Assembly: GCA_029961685.1 (NCBI GenBank)
Contig: JARWKL010000009.1
Coordinates: 8,709,758-8,773,757 of the forward strand
Source: Aristolochia californica
Taxonomy: Eukaryota; Streptophyta; Magnoliopsida; Piperales; Aristolochiaceae
Length of the DNA stretch: 64,000 bases
Direction of reading: 5' to 3'
The translations under genes were made by a program, and so were the position numbers. This document shows positions 32,955 through 44,892 of this stretch, piece by piece; positions within the stretch are counted from its first letter, which is position 1, and each line of letters starts with the position of its first letter. The notes under the pieces are model-generated. The model was not told the DNA's origin, ran no database searches, and worked only from the letters and a program-made list of their open reading frames with translations.

Positions 32955-35900
32955 TCAAGCTGCAGGAGAAAATACATCATAAATACCCAGCTTGCCACAT
33001 ATAAACGATAGGATTTTAGATGTAACGGGTTTAGTGAGAATATCAGCTATTTGCTCTTGAGATGACACATGTTTGAGAGAGATTATTCCTGCTTGAAACT
33101 TCTCCCGTATAAAATGACAATTCACCTCAATATGTTTAGTTCTTTCATGAAAATTTGGATTTGAAGTGATATGAATAGCTGCTTGATTATCACAATGCAG
33201 ATTCATGGAACCTTTTTTATAAAAACCTAGTTTGGTAAGAAGGGTCCTAATCCATAAAAGTTCACTAACGGTATGGGCCATAGCTCTGTATTCTGCTTCG
33301 GTGCTAGATCTTGCAACCACATTTTGCTTCTTACTTTTCCATGTAACCAAATTTCCCCCAACCAGAGTACAATATCCTGATGTAGATTTTCTATCATCAG
33401 ATCCAGCCCAATCTACATCTGAGAAGCCTTCTATATTGAAGTGCCCATGTTTTTTATATAGCAATCCTCTTCCTGGAGCTCCTTTTAGATAACGTAATAT
33501 TCTCTCTAAAGCCTGCCAGTGGGTAATTTGTGGTTTGTGCATGAATTGACTCACCATACTTACAACATATGATATGTCTGGCCTAGTTACCGTGAGATAA
33601 ATCAGTTTTCCCACGAGTCTTTGATATTTGCCAATATCAATATCTTCTTCATTTGTGGCACATAATTTTACATTTGTATCCATAGGTGTGTCAACTGGTC
33701 TACAACCCTTCATTCATGTTTCTTCAAGGAGATCCAAGACATATTTCCTTTGAGACAATATTATCCCATGTTTGGATTGAAGAACTTCTATACCCAAAAA
33801 ATATTTAAGCATACCAAGGTCTTTAGTCTTGAATTCCTGACATATCATCTGTTTCACCTCTTGTATGCTCAAAGCATCATCACCGGTTAAGATAATATCA
33901 TCCACGTATACGGCCAATAATATTTTCCCTTTGACCGTATCTTTATAATATACGGAATGATCAACTGAGCACCGATGAAAACGAAACCGTAGGAGTGTTT
34001 GACTAAATTTATCAAACCAAGCCCGAGGGGACTGCTTAAGCCCATATAAAGACTTTTTTAACCGACATACTGACTCCCCCTCAACCACATAACCAGGTGG
34101 TTGAACCATATAAATTCCCTCACTGATATCACCATTTAAAAAAGCATTTTTAACATCCAAGTGATAGACGGGCCATGAGGAGTTAGCAGCAATAGATAAG
34201 ATGATGCATACCGAATTCAATTTTGCAACAGGAGAGAAGGTCTCCTCATAATCTATCCCATAGCACTGCGTATAGCCCTTAGCAACCAATCGAGCTTTAA
34301 GACGAGCAACCGATCCATCCGGATTATGTTTCACCGAAAAAACCCATCGACAACCAACTGGTCTTTTACCTTTCGGGAGTGATGTTAAGTACCAGGTTTG
34401 GTTTTCATATAAAGCGTGCATTTCTTCATCCATTGCCGCCTTCCATCCTGGATGTCTCAGGGCCTCCTGATACGACTGTGGAACGGAAGAAGAAGAAAGG
34501 GACATAAGAAACTGAAAACACTCGGAAGACAAGCGATGGTGAGACTTAAAATTTGAGATAGGATGCGAAGTGGTACATGAGCGACGTTCTTTTCTTAAAG
34601 CAATAGGCCGAGTATCAAATTCAGGCCCATACATAGGAGGAGAAGGACTTACCTCAGGTGGATCTCAAAACTCCACAGGTGAAGGTACAGCTGGTGCATC
34701 AGGGGATGGATCCACTTCAAGATTGAACGGCACAAGCGGACAAGGAGTAGTAGAAGGACAAGTCCATCCTGGAGGAGCATCATGGGAAGAGTAGAAGGAA
34801 GTGTCCTCAAAGAAAGTCACATCCCTAGAGATAAACATCCTCCGAAGGGTAGGATTATAACAGACATAACCTTTCTGGGAACGAGAGTATCCCAAAAAAA
34901 TGCACTTCATAGACCGAGGATCAAGTTTATTTTTATATGGAGATGTAACATGAACAAAACACGTACATCCAAACACTTTCAAAGGAAGAGAAAAAGGATC
35001 TTCACCATTAAATAACACAGAGTAAGGAGTTTTATGATGAAGGGCTGATGAAGGTAACCTATTAATGAGAAAGCATGCTGTAAGTATAGCATGAGGCCAA
35101 TAGAAATAGGGTACCTTCATGGAGTAGAGGAGGCCCCAAGCAACTTCAAGAAGATGACGATTCTTCCTTTCAGCAACACCATTTTGTTGAGGAGTATAGG
35201 CACATGATGTTTGATGAATAAGCCCATTACTCTCACAAAATGATTTGAAGTCATGAGACATGTATTCCTTAGCATTATCAGATCTAAGGGTTTGAATTTT
35301 TTTCCCAAATTGTGTCAAGACCATAGCATGAAAATTTTTAAACAAAGGAAGAATTTCAGAACGCTCTTTAAATAGAAATAACCAAGTCACTCGAGTAAAA
35401 TCATCAACAAAAATGACAAAATATTTAACTTGGGAAATATTTGAAACACATAAAGGGCCCCATACATCAGAATGTATTAGCTCAAACGGAGAAGTACTTG
35501 TAGTTGTAAGACGAGGAGAATATGTACTCCTGACATGTTTACTTAATTGACAAACCTCACAACTGATATTAGAAAGTCCTTTTAAAGATGGAACCAAAGA
35601 ACGAAGTGAAGGGGTAGATGGATGACCAAGTCGGTTGTACCAAAGTTGGGCCTCAGATGTAGTGGACTATAATGCAGCTAATGGTGGAAGAGTGAAGTAG
35701 TACAAACTCCCCTTTTCATGGCCGCCACCAATCACCCACTTCGTAGTGAGATCCTGAAAGACACAAGAAGACAGTGAGAAGGTGATAGAGCAATTTAATT
35801 GTTTGGTCAATTGGCTAACCGAGAGCAAATTTAAAGGAAATTGAGGAACAAACAAAACATCTTGAAGGGGAATAGATGAAGTAAGAGAGGAGGAACCTTT

Positions 35901-37064
35901 GCCAAGGACCTTGGTTTGGGTACCATCAGCAATAGTAACGAATTTATGAGGATAACAAGGAGATAAGGACTGCAACAAGTGTTTGTTACCTGATAGATGT
36001 TCGGAGGCCCCGGAGTCGATGATCCAAGAGGAAGAGGAAGAAGAGGAAGAAAGCATACCTGAGGCAATAGTTGTGGCAGCAGTAAATGATGAGTGAATAG
36101 ATGATTCCATGAAGGACTTCATTTTCTGAAATGTAGCATAGTCCTCAGCTGTAAGAGTCACATTTTCGGATGATGATTCAGCCTTATCTTCATTTTTCTC
36201 AACGTTAACTGAGATTGGGTTAGCTGTGGCCCAATCAGGCTTGCCATGAAGTTTCAAGCATGAAGCCACAAGGTGGTTCTGATGGCCACAATAAGTGCAA
36301 AGTTGAGGCTCAGTACGAAAAGAATTCTGACCCATTCTACCACCTCTATTTTCAGCCCCTCTCATATTTCTGCCCCGTCCTCGGGATGAGAAAGATATTC
36401 CCCGATTGCCAGAGAACATCATCAATGGAGCATCAATAGGAGAAGGAGGGGATGGATCTGGTATCCTAAGTAATGTAACACTAATATCATCGAATGATGG
36501 AAGAGCAGAAGAACTTAGAAGTTGAGTTTTGGCCACCTCAAGGTATGGTTTAATATTCGATAAGCAAATGGCTGCTGCCAAAGCTTCTCTTTGTTGTTCT
36601 TGAACGGCAATATCAGTGGAATATGGCTGAGCTAGTTTCCATTCTTGAAGAAGACCACGAAACCGTGCCAAAAATTCATGAATATTATCTCCATGTTTCG
36701 TATGCAGCATGTTTTGTAAGACATCATATATTTTTTGTAATGAAACAGTGCTTGAGTAAAGCTTGGCACAAGTGTCCCATATGTTCTTGGTGGTTTCCAA
36801 GTGGACCACATCGTTGGCCACCTGCTCTTCCATGCTATTAATGAGCCAACTTATCACCATGTTATCATCCTTAACCCACTTGTGGTAGGACGCATCTTCA
36901 TCATTAATCGGAGGAGGAAAGTTAACAACGTGGCTCAAGAGGTCACGAGTAATAAGAACCCTCCGAACTGATTGTGACCAGCTCATGTAATTGGAGAAAC
37001 CTCTAAGTGGAATTGTAGTAATACGGAGTATATAACTCTTATTACTATTGTATCCAATCTCCAT
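32955..37064 (-). pseudogene. Ty1/copia gag-pol polyprotein with three in-frame stops
   Basis: One frame of ~1,369 codons runs from ATG 37,064 to TAA/TAG-type end at 32,955 and is broken only by stops at 35,667-35,669 (TAG), 34,665-34,667 (TGA) and 33,714-33,716 (TGA). Domains in order: gag with zinc knuckle CTYCGHQNHLVASC (residues 256-269); protease WIIDSGASEH (DSG 350-352); integrase with RLGHPS, CEVCQL, SDVWGP, RSDN and QNGVAERKNR; reverse transcriptase with DVKNAFLNGD, YGLKQSPRAW and YVDDIILTG; RNase H with DVDWAG, SSTEAEYRAM, HCDNQAA and HERTKHIEV. The first zinc His of the integrase is Tyr (LWYNRLGH). All other catalytic residues I can see are intact. Present only in unit 2. Confidence 0.9.
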
Positions 37065-37950
37065 GATGAAGCAAGTAAAATATGGAGGTCAAGGGAAAAG
37101 GCCTTCTTCAAAGAACAATTACTCTATGTAATTTGAAGAACCCGTAGACCAAATCAATCACCAACAAAAGAGAACAAGAACCAATTTCTTTCACAAGGGC
37201 AAGAACCAAATTATCAAAAACATTGTGCCTTTAGAAAGTGATAATAACATCCATCCATCACTCAACTTCTCTTGTATTCATAAGAACAAAGAGAAGAAAG
37301 TAGATGCAACCGATTAGGCCTTAATCCAAACTCCAACACAAACGAGCAATAGACAAAAATTTAGAGAAGATTTAATGACAAACCAAGACACTTGGAAGAG
37401 ATTTATCTTCAGCTCATGGGAGACTTCAACATAAGAAAAAAATTCAATTGTTGAAGTTAAAAAAAACGGAACTACAAAGGGTAAATGGCTGTTGGCATTT
37501 CATCAAACATGTAATGGGCATCCAACAACACAACACAAACCCATGAGCAACCTAAAGTAGGAGAAGATACAGCAACATGTGCTGGAATTCTACCTCAAAT
37601 GAGATAGATCCAAATTACATAAAGGTAATTGAATTTCACCCATCAATCTTAATAAGATGCAAACAACAAATGATCTTGATCACTCTTGTAATTGATTTAC
37701 AAGGAGTCAAGATTATAACATCAATTTAGTCATAGAACTAAATCTTTACAACATATAAAGATTTATCTTGACTTGATGTGACTCAAAATTCAAGAAGTAA
37801 AGAAAAACAGTAAAAAGGAGTATGTAAATAAGAAAAAGGAACAAAAAACAATGTAAATAAGAAGATAATGAACTTATCTCTTTATGACTGAACTCCTTTT
37901 ACAACTTCTTGAACAGATTTCATAATAAATCCATGAAGAGATCCTAAACT
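37065..37950 (-). other. Long 5' leader of the copia half
   Basis: About 0.9 kb of AT-rich non-coding DNA between the gag start and the primer site. No gene seen. Confidence 0.6.
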
Positions 37951-37966
37951 CCTTGCTCTGATACCA
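37951..37966 (-). other. Primer-binding site of the minus-strand copia half
   Basis: Reads TGGTATCAGAGCAAGG on the minus strand, a perfect iMet-type site, abutting the 90-bp TG...CA segment. Confidence 0.9.
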
Positions 37967-38056
37967 TGTAGAATTTAGGATCTCATGAAAGGAACTTTAG
38001 ATCAACAAGAAAGAAGAAGAAGAAGAAGAGAGAAGGAGAAGAGAAGAAGAAGAACA

Positions 38057-38071
38057 TGGTATCAGAGCAGG
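38057..38071 (+). other. Second, divergent primer-binding site
   Basis: TGGTATCAGAGCAGG on the plus strand, directly after AAGAACA. It points away from the copia site across the 90-bp segment. Confidence 0.9.
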
Positions 38072-38206
38072 TTGGTCCCGAGTTCAAGTCCCGCTCCCAC
38101 CGAATTTTGTCCCGGGTATTTCTGCTAAATTTGTCCTGGGTTTTTCCAGGAGTTTGTCCCGGGTTTTTCTGGTGAATTTGTCCACGGGTTTTCCCGTGTG
38201 GGGGAG

Positions 38207-38307
38207 TGTTGGAATTTGTATTTGTATCGACCGGGCCAGTCCTTATATAAGATCCGTGGGGTTGCTTTCCTAATAGGTTCGAGCCTTTTAGCCCGATGGT
38301 TTCAACA
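38207..38307 (+). repeat. Terminal repeat (3' LTR) of the TRIM-like half
   Basis: 101 bp from TGTTGGAATTTG to TTTCAACA, after a purine tract. Contains TTATATAAG (TATA-like). No second copy of this LTR is present in the window. Confidence 0.7.
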
Positions 38308-39027
38308 AAAGTCTCGTTCTTGATAGCATAAAATAGCTCGGAAGTTGAAGCTTTCTACTGCTGCATGAACCTCTTTTGTAATCTGACCTTTGCTGCTTCA
38401 AATATTGATTTCTCTTTGTAGATAACTTCGATTGAAAAAAGTCATTTTTCTATGGAAAATAGACTCGAATATCTTTCCATCAATATATAATATGAAATAT
38501 AAAAATCTCAGCATATATGTGAAAACGTAAATAAAATAATGAGTATAGGGACTAAAAAAAGAGAAATACGAAGCTAAACTGCTTGAGATAATAGATCAGA
38601 AAAATGATCACATTATCTCTATGGGTTGACCGAGTCAACACACAGAACCTGCTCTGAGACCATGTTGAATTTATGGAAAAAAAATACTTTATTGACTTGT
38701 TGTAATAGAGTGCATGAACCTCAAATAGAGGAAGGTAGTAGAGTCCATTTACAATTAAACTACCTTTATCCCAATTACACCCAAACTTTAACACTTGATA
38801 AGTCTTAGCATAATTAAATAACCCAATATAAAAAGAAGACTAACATGACTAAAATAACTTTAAACTAAAACTCTTCTACAAGACTTGTGTCCATAATAAA
38901 TCTAATACTGTAATACTTATTATTGTGTAGGACTTATCATGCCACCTCATGTGATCATGGTGGGTCCCACTAGCTCGTGTGATCATGGTGAGTCCATATC
39001 TTATGGGCTTGGACCCATCTTCCATCA

Positions 39028-39363
39028 CATTTGGATATGTGGGCCTTCCTTGATTAAAATTTTAATAGTATAAAAGTAAGCATTTGTTTAATTATTATAT
39101 TTAATTAATTAACTAATATTAATTTAATTTTCTAAAAGTCAAATATATAAAAATATTTTATTAATAAATAATCTCTTTGTACTTTACACCGCACTTTCCA
39201 TTGTGCATACCAACACAAACAAGTACTATACACTGTACTTTACATAGTGCACACTAACACAAACAAGTACTTTATATTGCATTTTTCATTACGCACACTA
39301 ACATAAACAAGTAATTAATTGTCACTTTCACTAGGTAAAGTACTTTCACTTTCCCCAGCACTT
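39028..39363. repeat. Harbinger/MITE-like terminal sequence, unit 2
   Basis: Counterpart of 9421-9754 with the same tandem AACACAAACAAGTACT phrases, abutting the coiled-coil pseudogene exon. Confidence 0.55.
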
Positions 39364-40738
39364 ACAATTCGTAACTTCCGCGTTCTGAGATAACTTCTTC
39401 ACATTCAGCAAATTTATGAGTGAGGTGAGAGTTCTCAGCTGTGGTACTCTGTAATTCTACTTCCAGAACATGATTTTCTGACTTCAAATCATTGCATCTA
39501 GATATGCACTCAACTTCAGAGTCCCTCAATATCTCGATCTCATGCAACGTAGATTGAAGTTTAAGAGTCAAAAATCCTCTAGAATCGTCTTCATGCTTTA
39601 ACTGCTACTCAAGCTATCTATATCTTTTGCTTCAGAAGTTTAATCTTACCATTGATTTCATCCAAAGCCCCTTCTAAAATATCTGAAGACACTCCCAAAA
39701 TGTACATTTTGTACATACACCCCGGAAAGTTCAGCTTTCTGCTCCACCAAGAGTTCTTCATGTGATGGAAATGATCTACCGGTTAGCTTTTTAACATGCT
39801 CTTCATTCCAAAGTTTGTCTTTTGGTTCAGCTACATCTAACTTTTGACGATGCAATCTAGACTTTAGAATGTCCTCTGGATGGGTCAATGCACCATCAAC
39901 ATTTGAGGATAATAAGCATTTAATTAGCTCTGTAGAGTCTGATTTGAATCTTACTATTGAATTTACCTGCTTTAAAAGTGAAAATAAGCATGAAACCCCA
40001 TCCCAGAAAAGATTAAATATGAAAAAAATGAAGTGAAATAAAATTTCAAAAACCAACATTAAGACCTGAAGAATTTAGTGTGTCATTTCAATGAAATTTT
40101 CACCAGTAGCCTATTAGATAGATCAAAACATTGGCCTGAAAGTGAATTTTATAAATCAGTTTCAAAGACAAAGTTAACTGTGTCATAGTAATGAAAAATA
40201 AGAAAAGACCATGCAAGTAGCAGAGTACTTGATAATAGAGAAAGATATAAATTCACACACATGCAACATGCAACCTTAATAGAAACCACAATGACAAACA
40301 TCAGGATATAGCAACATAATGAAGTATTATTCAACTTTTATTTTCTGTAAGAATAGAGCAAGTAAATCAGAAGGGTCAGGCGTCCCGTTGAAACTATGAA
40401 AAGGCAGCAAGCAAGAAGACATCCATGGCTACCTGAAATCTTTCTCCATGTAGGCAACATATTTTTGGGAATATTCATTTGCAAAACAAAGTAATATTTT
40501 TCCAAAATTTTTAAAATCTTTTTAAGTTTTCCTAAATTTTATAGTAAATCTTTACGAAACTTCATGCACACACAGCAAATACGTTTCAATAAAAAATTTT
40601 TACTGTGCAAGTCAATAATAGAGAATACATACACTTCCAAAAGTTACAGTAAACATTTACTCAATTAAATGGGACATTTGCAAATCCTTGGCTATATCAT
40701 GGTCGCATGTTTCTCAATGAATTCTACCTTCTCATGGT
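39364..40738 (-). pseudogene. NT-C2 coiled-coil pseudogene, 3' exons, unit 2
   Basis: Copy of 9757-11,193. Exon-like block 39,966-39,364 follows a normal AAAGCAG acceptor and encodes the same charged and coiled-coil stretch with the same frame changes. The other block (40,738 leftward) has lost 64 bp relative to unit 1 (unit 1 11,106-11,169), a non-multiple of three. Decayed. Confidence 0.6.
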
Positions 40739-40909
40739 CTAAAAAAAAAAAAAACATAAATTCGTATATTGCCACAAATAAAAGGTTCAAATGAAAATCT
40801 TATAGAATCTTTCCAAATAAGTTGGTTAAATTTCAGTCACATCAATTATAACTTTAGTTTACTGTCAATTAGAATTTAATTATTTAAATCATCAACTAAA
40901 GTGTATATA

Positions 40910-40910
<1 letters not shown>

Positions 40911-40977
<67 letters not shown>
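40911..40977. repeat. (GT)n plus G37 homopolymer, unit 2
   Basis: Longer G-run than the unit 1 copy at 11,365-11,413; located next to the left end of G. Confidence 0.95.
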
Positions 40978-40978
<1 letters not shown>

Positions 40979-41380
40979 AGGTTGTGCGTGGGTGCTCGTG
41001 TGTGGATGTTGCGGTCCCGGATCTAACATAGTGATTCGTAGGGAAGAAGAAGATAAGAGAAGAATCAAGCCGAATGGAAGCTTGAAAACCCTAGGTTCGT
41101 CAAGGAGAACGCACAACCCTAAGTTCGTTTAGGAGAACTCAAAACCCTGTTTAGACTAAAATCAGGCTTGCCCTTTCTAATTCCTTTCACCCCTTAAGTA
41201 GGGTTTATGCTAACAAGGGTTCAAGATAAAGAATTACAATAATACCCCTATGGCATACTAACTCATCTATTGAAATAAAAATAAAGTAAAAGTAAATAGA
41301 AAGAAAAACAATTAACTTAATACTAGATGACTCAGCCACTACGCCTCTGTATGACTCGGCCTGCTATTGAGTTCATAACA

Positions 41381-41584
41381 TCACTCCCCTCGTGGAGAAA
41401 GAGCTTCCTCAAGCATGAAGGTAGGGTATGCGTGCTGAAACGTCTCCACATCTTCCCATGTAACATCTGTGGCATCTGTGTCAACCCACTAGGCGACCCA
41501 AACAGTGTAAGCGCTCCAATGTAACACCTCGGACGGAGAGATTGCGGTATCCGAAATCCACCACTGGTTTCCCCCGTTGACAGA
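41381..41584 (-). pseudogene. Ty3/gypsy Pol C-terminal remnant, unit 2
   Basis: Ends with the same TWEDVETF-like tail and GE then TGA against the LTR. In this copy His/Arg positions differ slightly (FQHAYPTFMLEEA). Same reading as 11,817-12,020. Confidence 0.7.
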
Positions 41585-41946
41585 ATGTTCCTCCAGAAAA
41601 TTGTTTTTTTGGGTGAGAATCCAACACTTCCAGCATTACTCGCTGCAGCAACCCACCACATGGTCAAGCAACCAAACAATAGTCTAAACTATCACCTGCT
41701 CCAATTTGGCAAGACCATGACTGGCCAACAAGATGTTCCACCATAATCTTCGGAAACCCATGTGAGAATGAACCCACCAATGCGAAAAGTTAACAAAATA
41801 GGGAACTATAATGTATTGACTTGTTGTCTACCCAAGTTCTGTCAGTGTACCATCTCTTTTTTTTGGCATAAACTACTGACCTCGGACCACTCTACATATC
41901 CTTGTGAAATCCACACGTAGCCGCAACAGTACTGGTTAAGGCTCTG

Positions 41947-42030
41947 ACTAATTCTGTGTAAATAAGTCCAATTCTTGGAACACGAGCAATTCCAAGGTTT
42001 GGACCCAGATCAAGTTCAATTGGCACTAAA
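41947..42030 (-). pseudogene. HAK/KUP potassium-transporter fragment, unit 2
   Basis: Copy of 12,382-12,470 with a few substitutions. The IGLIYTELV end is intact. Confidence 0.45.
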
Positions 42031-42227
42031 AATAGTTGACCTGAAAACATTTGCATCTATTTTCCACTTCCTGTATTGTTTATCCCATAATAGAGAGCAG
42101 CAACATAAGCCTCACATGCATATTCATGCAAGTAAGCCACCAATAGCCGTGCTCAAATTTTAGTGAGAACCTCAGCTTCTGTAAAGTAGTGTGAATGGGG
42201 GCAGTTAAAATCTCTCTTGATGTAAGC

Positions 42228-42426
42228 CTACAAGAGTTTCCCTTTATGTAATGCACCCAGATTCGCGCTAGCTGTGAGTAAACCCACTACAATAAATTGA
42301 TCTAGAATTGATGGTATGTACATCACTGGTTTGTAGGCAACAGTAAAAACCGTGGATGATATGTTGGGCCAGCACCCAGTCTGGCCAGTGTAATCCTCTA
42401 TCACTTTGGTTGCTGTTGCAGGGTAC
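42228..42426 (-). pseudogene. PPR fragment in G, split by solo LTR, unit 2
   Basis: Copy of 12,661-12,905; the HVACVVDLLG part lies beyond the insertion at 44,046-44,095. Confidence 0.5.
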
Positions 42427-44044
42427 TGATAGATGCCATATTCTGACATGAGAACTAGGTTAATTATAATAGAATAACCTTTATAATTGTGTTATAGGTG
42501 GTTATTTATCGGTTTTCAAATGAAATGAGCATTTATTGAATTTGGCATTAATCACTGTCTATATTGCATATTTCTCTCTCCTGAATTATATTTCATTATT
42601 TTTTAGTTTTATTTCTTCCTGAAATGCTTTTTATAGATTCAATTATGGAATTTCAGGAGAATTTGGGTGGAGAAGAAGATATTTACCAAAATGTCCTTAG
42701 TGAAATGGAGGTAATTTCTAGGGCAAATAGTTTTAAAATAAGAAAAATCATATTTAAAGAGGAAGGGGAGCGTCGAACGAGAGGGACCAAGAGGAGAGAC
42801 CCAGGAGGGAAAACCCGAGAGGGGGAAGCGTGAAGAGAAAACAGAGACGGAGACCAAAACAGAGGACTTTGACAGGAAACAGGGGAGGACTCGAGAGTTC
42901 CCCGCCGTCGTTCGCCGGGCCAATACCTTCCACCGCGCCACCATCGTCCACCGCCGTCCATTGACGTCCAGCAACCGAGAACAAACCTGAGGAGAGCTCG
43001 AGAGAGTCTCCGTCGAGGTGAGTTCGACAGTCGTCACTCGCCAGGCCGAGAAGTGATCCGAGAGGGCTTCTCTGGTGCCAACTTCGCTTTTCGACCATCC
43101 TCCGGCGTCGGTTACGTATTTTTGATCATTCTCGGAGCGATTCCGACTCCGACCGAGACTCGAGAGAGCCGGTTAGAGAACTTCATCTCTGTTTCGTTCT
43201 TCGCCGGACGTTACCTCCATCCGTCGGCTTCCAACCTTCGTCGTCGGCGTCGTCTCTACCTCCGGCCACTCACTATTGCCACCCAACGCCACCAATTTCG
43301 GGAAATTGCAGCACCCGTGAGAACGAGTTGCTGCCCGACCGAGAGGAAGAAGAAGGGGAGTAATTCATCATTATTGAATTTAATTTTTTATATAGTTTGA
43401 ACTTAGGTTTTGAATGTTAATTGAATCTGATTTGATAATTAATGTTTATTTAAGATTTGTTTTCTGGATATTTGATTAAATTAGCTAATTAGGGTAGGAT
43501 TATAATTGAGGTTGGATTTTGGTATTTTAATCCGATTTCTGTCTTTCACTCTATGCGCCCGAGAGGGGCTAGACGCAAGGTTTGAGAAATCGGATTCGTG
43601 ATTACATGGCGCTCGAGAGAGGCACGAATCATAGTAAAATCCAGAGTTGATAATTTTAGCATCATCACAAAAGGAAATTGATTCTCTGCATTCTATTGTA
43701 ATCCGCTCTTTGTCATTAACTCTAGGCGCCCGAGAGGGGCTAGATGCAAGGATTGAGAATCCGGATTCGTGGTTTCGTGGCGCTCGAGAGAGGCACGAAT
43801 CACGATAAAATCCAGAGTTGATGTTTCCTGTTGTGCAAGTAGTTAATTAGATTATTGCTTGATAATGTAGGATATAATTAGTGTTTAGTTCAGATTAAGT
43901 CATCATATTTGGTTAGGCTAGTTGACTGAAGAATACACAAAATTCAATCCTCCCTGTGGATATGACCCTCGCTTACTGCTAGATTACATGAACGATTCGT
44001 ACGCTTGCAAGGTATTAAAGCCGATGTAACTAAATTTTACATCA
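42427..44044 (+). mobile_element. Solo LTR of a large Ty3/gypsy (Athila/Tat-like) element
   Basis: 1,618 bp starting TGATAGATGCC and ending TTTTACATCA. Absent from unit 1, where the empty site reads GCAGGGTACCC. Flanks AGGGTAC (42,420-42,426 and 44,046-44,052) are identical, but one extra A lies between the CA end and the right flank, so 5-7 bp of target duplication is likely. The 3' end phrase CCTCCCTGTGGATATGACCC then TCGCTTACTGCTAG is typical of Athila/Tat LTRs as I know them. Two ~175-bp tandem repeats with GCGCCCGAGAGGGGCTAGA lie at about 43,530-43,830. Short open frames here are GC-rich chance frames. Confidence 0.6.
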
Positions 44045-44175
44045 AAGGGTACCCACTGTGGCCAAGTAGGTCAACCATGCAAGCTACATGATCTTCCTCC
44101 CCCTTGAGTCCATAGGTGTCAAGCGCAAGCCTGGTTGTAATTGTGTTAAACATTCCCAAAACTGCCACAGAAAGT

Positions 44176-44883
44176 CTATATATGGCAGCAAGACTGAAAC
44201 CTAAGTAGAATTATGAAAAAATTGTAACCCAGTGTGAGGCCACAGATCACATTTTTTGCTGCCCCTGTTCTGCAAGAAGGAGCAACATCCTGCACAGGAC
44301 TGTAAGCATTGCTAGTGTAATACTCTATTGTGTATCCAATAATGAGTCCAGCCCACAATCCAATAGCAACACAGAAGAAGAAGTGCCAATTCTTAACTGG
44401 TTTCGCAACTCCAAAATCATAGAGGGTGAAGTTGGATGGCAGAGCAATGTAGCTGACAATTGCAATCCAAATAGTCATAAAAATGATGGAGATTAGAAGT
44501 TGCTGCTTCAATGAAGGTTCATAGCCAGAGAGGAGCATTTCATCAAATGTGTGAATTGCACGCTCCATTAGATCTGCTTTGGCAAAGGCACTAATCAATG
44601 ATGACCAGGTGACAACATTAGGACTAACACCATCTGAGACCATCTCTTCTGTTATTTTCCATGCCAATTGCGACATTTTGGCATCTGCAAAAACCTTTAT
44701 AATTGTGTTGTAGGTGGTGAGATGTAATCTGCAAGCCCCAACTGATGCCATATGTCTTACTTTCTCGTAAATATCTTGTGCCCTCTCTACACTCTCAGCC
44801 AGACAATAGACATTTAGGAGTATGGTATATGTCACCAGATCAGCAAGGACATGTAATATTTGCTTTTGCTTGTAGATATGCAT
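44176..44883 (-). pseudogene. PPR / vacuolar H+-pyrophosphatase fusion ORF in G, unit 2
   Basis: 235 open codons, same fusion as 12,982-13,686 with scattered substitutions and one extra codon (HFFFC). The pyrophosphatase half reads [20 protein letters not shown], closer to the family here than in unit 1. In register with the CDKAL1 frame upstream across one TAG. Confidence 0.75.
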
Positions 44884-44892
44884 TGTATAGGT

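Larger units (their letters stand above)
32782..38307. mobile_element. Chimeric retroelement insertion: Ty1/copia (minus) joined head-to-head to a TRIM-like half (plus)
   Basis: Unit 1 has the empty site, so the borders are exact: AAAGT (32,777-32,781) and AAAGT (38,308-38,312) flank a segment starting TGTTGG and ending TTCAACA. Inside, a minus-strand copia gag-pol (32,955-37,064) ends with primer site TGGTATCAGAGCAAGG (37,951-37,966 on the minus strand). A 90-bp TG...CA segment follows (37,967-38,056), then a second primer site on the plus strand (38,057-38,071), ~135 bp of interior, a purine tract GTGTGGGGGAG, and a 101-bp terminal repeat (38,207-38,307). The two outer ends are thus different 3' LTRs of opposite elements under one target duplication. 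I infer integration of a recombinant cDNA. Confidence 0.75.
30766..39027 (-). mobile_element. E2 LTR element, unit 2, interrupted by a nested retroelement
   Basis: 3' LTR 30,766-31,144 and 5' LTR 38,663-39,027. The primer site just inside the 5' LTR reads TGGTCTCAGAGCAGG on the minus strand. The interior matches unit 1 E2 up to CCATATAAAGT (32,781) and resumes at CTCGTTCTTG (38,313); the 5.5 kb between is a later insertion. An (AT)n array at 31,686-31,717 is longer than in unit 1. Confidence 0.8.

Noticed and set aside
38057..38110. tRNA gene
   Set aside because: TGGTATCAGAGC with GTTCAAGTCCCGC looks tRNA-like but lacks a complete cloverleaf and functions as a retroelement primer site.
42639..43400. 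Several GC-rich ORFs inside the solo LTR
   Set aside because: Overlapping frames in three registers with low-complexity composition; the region is explained as LTR.
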